Of a DNA stretch of 39,274 nt, positions 35,939 through 39,274 are shown in pieces (position 1 is the first letter of the stretch; each line of letters starts with the position of its first letter). Under the pieces are notes generated by a model. It saw only the letters and a program-made list of their open reading frames with translations, did no database searches and had not been told where the DNA came from. The DNA is from Bifidobacteriaceae bacterium UBA2724 (GTDB lineage Bacteria > Actinomycetota > Actinomycetes > Actinomycetales > Bifidobacteriaceae), in NCBI GenBank assembly GCA_002353815.1, contig DEKK01000014.1, positions 4,403-43,676 on the forward strand, written 5' to 3'. The position numbers and the translations under genes are program-made.

Positions 35939-37216
35939 TCATTGGGTGGAGCGCGTTCGCCTGAATTCTGTATCTTCTCGATCGACGGCGTTTGCGTTTT
36001 CGGCAGGGGAGTGAATCGGCACCGAAGCTCCGGGCGCCGTGTCATTCGCCGCAGCCGGTGTGGTGTGGTCGGTGGACGGGGAACGGGTTGCGTCGGGGCT
36101 TGCACCGGCCGCGGCTTGTCCATCGGCTGCCGTGGTGCCCGGCTGGGCCCGCTGGGCTTTCATGGCGGAGGTGCATCTGGTCGGTGGCACGGCGGCGTTG
36201 GGGCCGCGCCGGGGCTTTGTCACTATCTCCACGCTGCCTTTGGCCACGAGCGAATCCTTGGAATGCACGGCGATGCCGTTGACGTGCAGGCTCAGGAAGT
36301 TCTCGGTTTCCTCGACGAGCTGCTCGCACACGCCTTCGTTGAGCTTCTTTTCCATATGGTTGCGCAGGGCGCTGTCATGAAGTGCCTCGAACTTGCTGAC
36401 GCGACGCGACAGCACGGGGTTGAGGCTGCGCATCACATCGCCCTTGACGCGCCAGTTGGCGGCTTCGGTCGCCAGATCGCCTTCCTCGAACGTCGCGCCG
36501 AGCTCGCGTCCGAGCGCGCGCAGCAGGTCGAGCGTCGCCTGCGGGCAGTCATCGGCATCCATGTACCTCGGGATCGATACGAGATACGAGGCCACGGGGA
36601 TTCCTTTGGCCATGGCGGCGAATTCCAGGTACGTCGTCATGCCGATCGGGCCGAAGTAGTTGTCGTCGTCATCGGGGGCGGCAAGATAGAGGGACCCGTC
36701 TGCGCTCCTCAGACTGTGCTTGACTTCAAGCGGCAGTACACGGGTGTGCGGGCAGTCGGCGAACATGCCTCCGAGCGAAATCAATTCGTCGCAATGGAAT
36801 CGCTGCGCCACCTCGATGCATTGCTGGGCATATTCCTTCCAATGGAGGTTGGGCTCGGCGCCCATGAGCACGGTGAGGGTCAGGGTTGTCGAGACGGAGA
36901 CGGTATAGATGACGCTTTCGGGCAGCAGCACCTGGCATTCGCCGTTGATCGCGGTGACCATGGGGCGATTTTGCTGGAAGTCGTAATATTCGCCGGCGGG
37001 CAGAGTCATCACTTCGCTGGATTCGTATCGCTCCAGCAGATGCTGTGCCAGATTGGTGGTGGCGTAGCAGGCATCGGACCAACCGCTCAGCGCTGCGACG
37101 AAAACGTTGCGGTGCCCGGATGCGCCGTAGCCTTCGAATTCCTGCGATGCGGTGGCGTCTCTGCGCTCGGCCGTGCCGCCGGAGTCCTGGGGGAGTCGCG
37201 ATTTGTCTCGAGTCAT
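35939..37216 (-). CDS. PAC2 (proteasome assembly chaperone 2) family protein
   Basis: A 425-residue cytosolic protein. Residues ~25-330 match the PAC2 fold in actinobacteria (for example VFVAALSGWSDA near the N-terminus, PAGEYYDFQQNRP, YFGPIGMTTYLEFAA). The name comes from eukaryotic/archaeal proteasome assembly factors; bifidobacteria are not known to have a 20S proteasome by common annotation, so the role here is open. From residue ~340 a Ala/Pro/Thr-rich low-complexity tail runs to the end. The ATG at 37214-37216 has GAAGGAGG; the frame opens earlier at 37402, with no family residues. It is divergent from the tRNA cluster. Confidence 0.82.
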   Translation of the reverse strand: MTRDKSRLPQDSGGTAERRDATASQEFEGYGASGHRNVFVAALSGWSDACYATTNLAQHLLERYESSEVMTLPAGEYYDFQQNRPMVTAINGECQVLLPESVIYTVSVSTTLTLTVLMGAEPNLHWKEYAQQCIEVAQRFHCDELISLGGMFADCPHTRVLPLEVKHSLRSADGSLYLAAPDDDDNYFGPIGMTTYLEFAAMAKGIPVASYLVSIPRYMDADDCPQATLDLLRALGRELGATFEEGDLATEAANWRVKGDVMRSLNPVLSRRVSKFEALHDSALRNHMEKKLNEGVCEQLVEETENFLSLHVNGIAVHSKDSLVAKGSVEIVTKPRRGPNAAVPPTRCTSAMKAQRAQPGTTAADGQAAAGASPDATRSPSTDHTTPAAANDTAPGASVPIHSPAENANAVDREDTEFRRTRSTQ

Positions 37217-37390
37217 GTCCTGCCTCCTTCTTACTGACAAGATTAAATGGCCGCTTTTGAGAAAAAAGTGGAATATGCCGACAGCGATAATTTTCTTTTC
37301 GCACTGGTGGTCAGCATCGTGCGGCGGGGAGTCGAGGTGATACGAAAAACGTTGAAATTCCACAGCGACACGCCGAGAACGCATCCGACT

Positions 37391-37419
37391 TTGCCAAATC
37401 ACAATGATGTCGTTATAGT
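37391..37419 (+). promoter_or_regulatory. tRNA cluster promoter
   Basis: TTGCCA (37391-37396), 17-bp spacer, TATAGT (37414-37419). Predicted start near 37426, about 42 nt before tRNA-Gly. Confidence 0.85.
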
Positions 37420-37467
37420 AATGACTCGTTGCTTACGACAGCCCACAAGGCTGGAGATAAGAAACAT

Positions 37468-37540
37468 GCGGACATAGCTTAGTTGGTAAAGCGCGACCTT
37501 GCCAAGGTCGAGACCGCGGGTCCGAGTCCCGTTGTCCGCT
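37468..37540 (+). tRNA. tRNA-Gly(GCC)
   Basis: 73 nt. Acceptor GCGGACA/TGTCCGC; anticodon stem CGACC/GGTCG with loop TTGCCAA, anticodon GCC. D-loop contains the GG pair. T-loop is TCCGAGT, with C instead of U at position 55. No CCA encoded. Confidence 0.95.
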
Positions 37541-37565
37541 CGAGGTCACGAGAGTGGCGTCCTGC

Positions 37566-37636
37566 GGTGGGTTAGCCAAGCGGTTAGGCAGCGGCCTGCA
37601 AAGCCGTATAGACGAGTTCGACTCTCGTACCCACCT
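37566..37636 (+). tRNA. tRNA-Cys(GCA)
   Basis: 71 nt. Acceptor GGTGGGT/ACCCACC; anticodon stem GCGGC/GCCGT with loop CTGCAAA, anticodon GCA. T-loop TTCGACT is normal. No CCA encoded. Confidence 0.95.
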
Positions 37637-37641
37637 CTCTT

Positions 37642-37714
37642 GGGCGATTGGCGCAGCGGCTAGCGCACTTCCCTGACACGGAAGGGGTCACAAGTTCGAT
37701 TCTTGTATCGCCCA
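37642..37714 (+). tRNA. tRNA-Val(GAC)
   Basis: 73 nt. Acceptor GGGCGAT/ATCGCCC; anticodon stem CTTCC/GGAAG with loop CTGACAC, anticodon GAC. T-loop TTCGATT. Confidence 0.96.
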
Positions 37715-37720
37715 CTCAAG

Positions 37721-37753
37721 ACCTCGCATCACAGGTCACCTGAGTTGCGAGGT
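37721..37753 (+). other. Hairpin in the Val-Val tRNA spacer
   Basis: ACCTCGCA (37721-37728) pairs with TGCGAGGT (37746-37753), with a nested AGGT/ACCT. It could be an RNase processing site or a weak terminator (T-rich TTAATAATT follows). Confidence 0.5.
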
Positions 37754-37771
37754 TTAATAATTGAAAAGCAC

Positions 37772-37844
37772 GGGCGATTGGCGCAGCGGCTAGCGCACTT
37801 CGTTCACACCGAAGGGGTCGTAGGTTCGATTCCTACATCGCCCA
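37772..37844 (+). tRNA. tRNA-Val(CAC)
   Basis: 73 nt; identical to the previous Val tRNA over the first 30 nt. Anticodon stem CTTCG/CGAAG with loop TTCACAC, anticodon CAC. Differences are confined to the anticodon and T arms, so the two are likely duplicates. Confidence 0.96.
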
Positions 37845-37848
37845 CAAG

Positions 37849-37881
37849 AATCCCTGGCTCGCACAATGGGTCAGGGATTTT
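37849..37881 (+). terminator. tRNA cluster terminator
   Basis: AATCCCTG (37849-37856) pairs with CAGGGATT (37872-37879), 15-nt loop, then TTT. Confidence 0.75.
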
Positions 37882-38438
37882 CCATATTCGCGGCACCGAT
37901 CTCCGGATCGCTGATCCTCAGTGCGCTGCTTGCCGCGGTGACCAATTCAGATGGCTCGACTGCCGGGATTTCTTATCTCTTCATATTCCGCTCATGTTCC
38001 AGACGGCAGGAATGCCACTGTGAGGTTCTTCCCATCGGACGTCATTTCGCGTTTCCATTTCTTCCATTGTTTGCACTCGGCTGATTCCTGGCCGACCTTG
38101 TGACGGGTCCGATCGGGAGGGCTCAGATGAATGTGATGTTTCCTCGAGTTGTCTTGGCGTCTTGTGCCCGAAACCTGTCGCAAACACTCCTGCGGCATGC
38201 TGGAGATGACGCAGACGGTGAGTCTGCTACCGAATGACGCTGAGAGACGATCATTGCCATGCGGCTTTCTTGCCAGCTGACAAAGAGTCACGGCGATTGC
38301 CCACGTCGGGGCCGCTCCTCGCAGAAGGGGCTCGCGACGCCCTGCGCGCGGCGGCCAGTGCCGTGCGGTGAATGCGGTTTCCGCGGCCTTTCGTCTCTGC
38401 ATCACCCGATTCGACAACCCAGGAAGGCGGAATTGGAC
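37882..38438. other. Intergenic region between the tRNA cluster and ybaK-like gene
   Basis: About 550 bp. The left half is AT-richer than average, the right half GC-rich. Frames exist (one opens in phase into the next gene from 38259) but lack ribosome binding sites and similarity. No repeats or terminators were recognised; a gene remnant too degraded to identify cannot be excluded. Confidence 0.5.
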
Positions 38439-38906
38439 ATGGCATTGGATGCTGTCAGGGAATACATGGCCGGGCTGGGATTGGACTCGCGTATCGTCGT
38501 GCAGGCGACGCCATCTGACACCGTTGAGCACGCGGCAGCCGCTGTGGGTTGTCTTCCGGCGCAAATCGCCAAGACCATCGCCGCGGCATCGGCACAGGGG
38601 CCGCTGCTGGTCGTGACGAGCGGTGATACGAAAGTGTCGAACAAGAAATACCGCGCTGCTTTCGGAGAAAAGCTCTCGATGATCCCACGCGACGATGTGG
38701 AGCGGAGCGTCGGGCACGCACCGGGCGGCGTCTGCCCCTTCGCAAACCCATCCGACGTGCATGTGTTCCTCGATGAGTCCCTGCGACGGTTTGGCTTCGT
38801 GTATGTCGCCGCGGGCGCGCCAAACGCCACGGTCCGGCTCACGATACCCGAGCTCGAATCCGCCTCGCGCTTCGTCAGTTGGGTGGATGTCTGCGACCAG
38901 CGGTGA
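38439..38906 (+). CDS. YbaK/ProX-type aminoacyl-tRNA deacylase
   Basis: A 155-residue single-domain INS-fold protein. The family hydrolyses mis-charged tRNAs (YbaK acts on Cys-tRNA-Pro, ProX on Ala-tRNA-Pro). Conserved stretches seen: QIAKTIAAAS with the catalytic-type Lys, VVTSGDTKVSNKKY, GHAPGGVCPFA and VYVAAGAPNATVRLTIPELE. ATG 38439 gives a natural N-terminus; a TTG at 38433 is closer to AGGAAGG (38421-38427) and may be the true start, adding two residues. A 10-bp hairpin (39049-39072) lies further downstream. Confidence 0.9.
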   Translation: MALDAVREYMAGLGLDSRIVVQATPSDTVEHAAAAVGCLPAQIAKTIAAASAQGPLLVVTSGDTKVSNKKYRAAFGEKLSMIPRDDVERSVGHAPGGVCPFANPSDVHVFLDESLRRFGFVYVAAGAPNATVRLTIPELESASRFVSWVDVCDQR

Positions 38907-39048
38907 ATCGGCACCGCAGCGCGCTTCGGCACGAGGGGAGCGGTGCAAAAGAGGCGGCCGCATCGCCTCCCCTGCATTCCCTGGCCATCCGTGGCCGCGG
39001 GGACGGGTGCCGGCGCATGCCGGTCGTCGCCCGAGCCCCGGCGTTCCC

Positions 39049-39072
39049 GGCAGGGGCGACATCGCCCCTGCC
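39049..39072 (+). other. Hairpin downstream of the ybaK-like gene
   Basis: GGCAGGGGCG-ACAT-CGCCCCTGCC, 10-bp perfect stem with tetraloop, about 140 bp after the stop. GTCTGG follows rather than a T tract. Confidence 0.45.
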
Positions 39073-39169
39073 GTCTGGTAACGGCGCCGTCTTAGAATGG
39101 GCCCGTCGTCAACCGCGGCGGGCCCCGCTTCGCGAGGGCGCCCCGCCATCAGAGAGACCAGGTGAACCT

Positions 39170-39274
39170 ATGTACTGCAACCACTGCGGGGCGAGCGTCG
39201 CCCCCGGACAGGAAGTCTGCGCCAACTGCGGCGCGCCATTGCAGGCCCAGGCGCCGGCACCGGCGCAAGGACAG
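39170..39274 (+). CDS. Zinc-ribbon protein, N-terminal part (cut by the window end)
   Basis: 35 codons visible, beginning MYCNHCGASVAPGQEVCANC and then an Ala/Pro/Gln-rich linker. Two CxxC pairs form a zinc ribbon typical of actinobacterial membrane or secreted-scaffold proteins, in which a hydrophobic domain follows a low-complexity linker. The start is ATG 39170, with CAGGTGA close upstream. The function cannot be judged from this fragment. Confidence 0.8.
   Translation, partial: MYCNHCGASVAPGQEVCANCGAPLQAQAPAPAQGQ

Overview
The window is a chromosomal segment of a high-GC actinobacterium, almost certainly a Bifidobacterium. Supporting points are the gene order uvrA-uvrC-aroE-rapZ-whiA-pgk-tpiA-secG, the transaldolase/transketolase pair of the bifid shunt, a perfect actinobacterial LexA box at uvrA, an hrcA gene behind a CIRCE element, and an AlaA-type aminotransferase carrying an N-terminal HTH domain. 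I cannot name the species. No insertion sequence, prophage, CRISPR array or resistance cassette was seen; this is mostly core chromosome, and the unusual content lies between and at the edges of the genes.

Layout. 29-1384 (-) rarA; 1385-2080 is non-coding with a 19-bp tandem repeat; 2081-3682 an ABC-F ATPase; 3886-4374 a DUF6847/DIP1984-type protein. 4375-9348 is a methionine/SAM island: a long, structured, gene-poor leader, an O-acetylhomoserine sulfhydrylase (metY-like), an uncharacterised class I methyltransferase, metK, and then a candidate small RNA whose promoter lies in the 3' end of metK. On the minus strand, 9668-11415 holds a FetAB-like ABC exporter, followed by an orphan ribbon-helix-helix regulator (+).

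12430-25038 is a DNA repair, cell-cycle and glycolysis block: LexA box, uvrA, uvrC, aroE, rapZ, whiA, pgk, tpiA, secG. 25163-27034 is the HTH-AlaA fusion with its own palindromic operator. tal and tkt (-) follow at 27501-30797, divergent from CIRCE-hrcA and dnaJ (30927-33519). The right part holds a fructosamine kinase-like protein (-), uppP (+), a PAC2-family protein (-), a tRNA cluster (Gly-GCC, Cys-GCA, Val-GAC, Val-CAC), a YbaK-like deacylase and the start of a zinc-ribbon protein cut by the window end.

The most interesting observations are (1) the HTH-aminotransferase fusion next to a perfect TTTGAACT-N4-AGTTCAAA palindrome that overlaps its own start-site region, which suggests a self-regulating trigger enzyme; (2) a ~205-nt structured RNA with an own promoter and a strong terminator downstream of metK; (3) the structured ~680-bp leader with a small ORF before metY; (4) a shared 17-bp repeat at the uvrC ribosome binding site and after secG; (5) an RHH gene with consensus promoter hexamers 21 bp apart and an inverted repeat arm inside the spacer.
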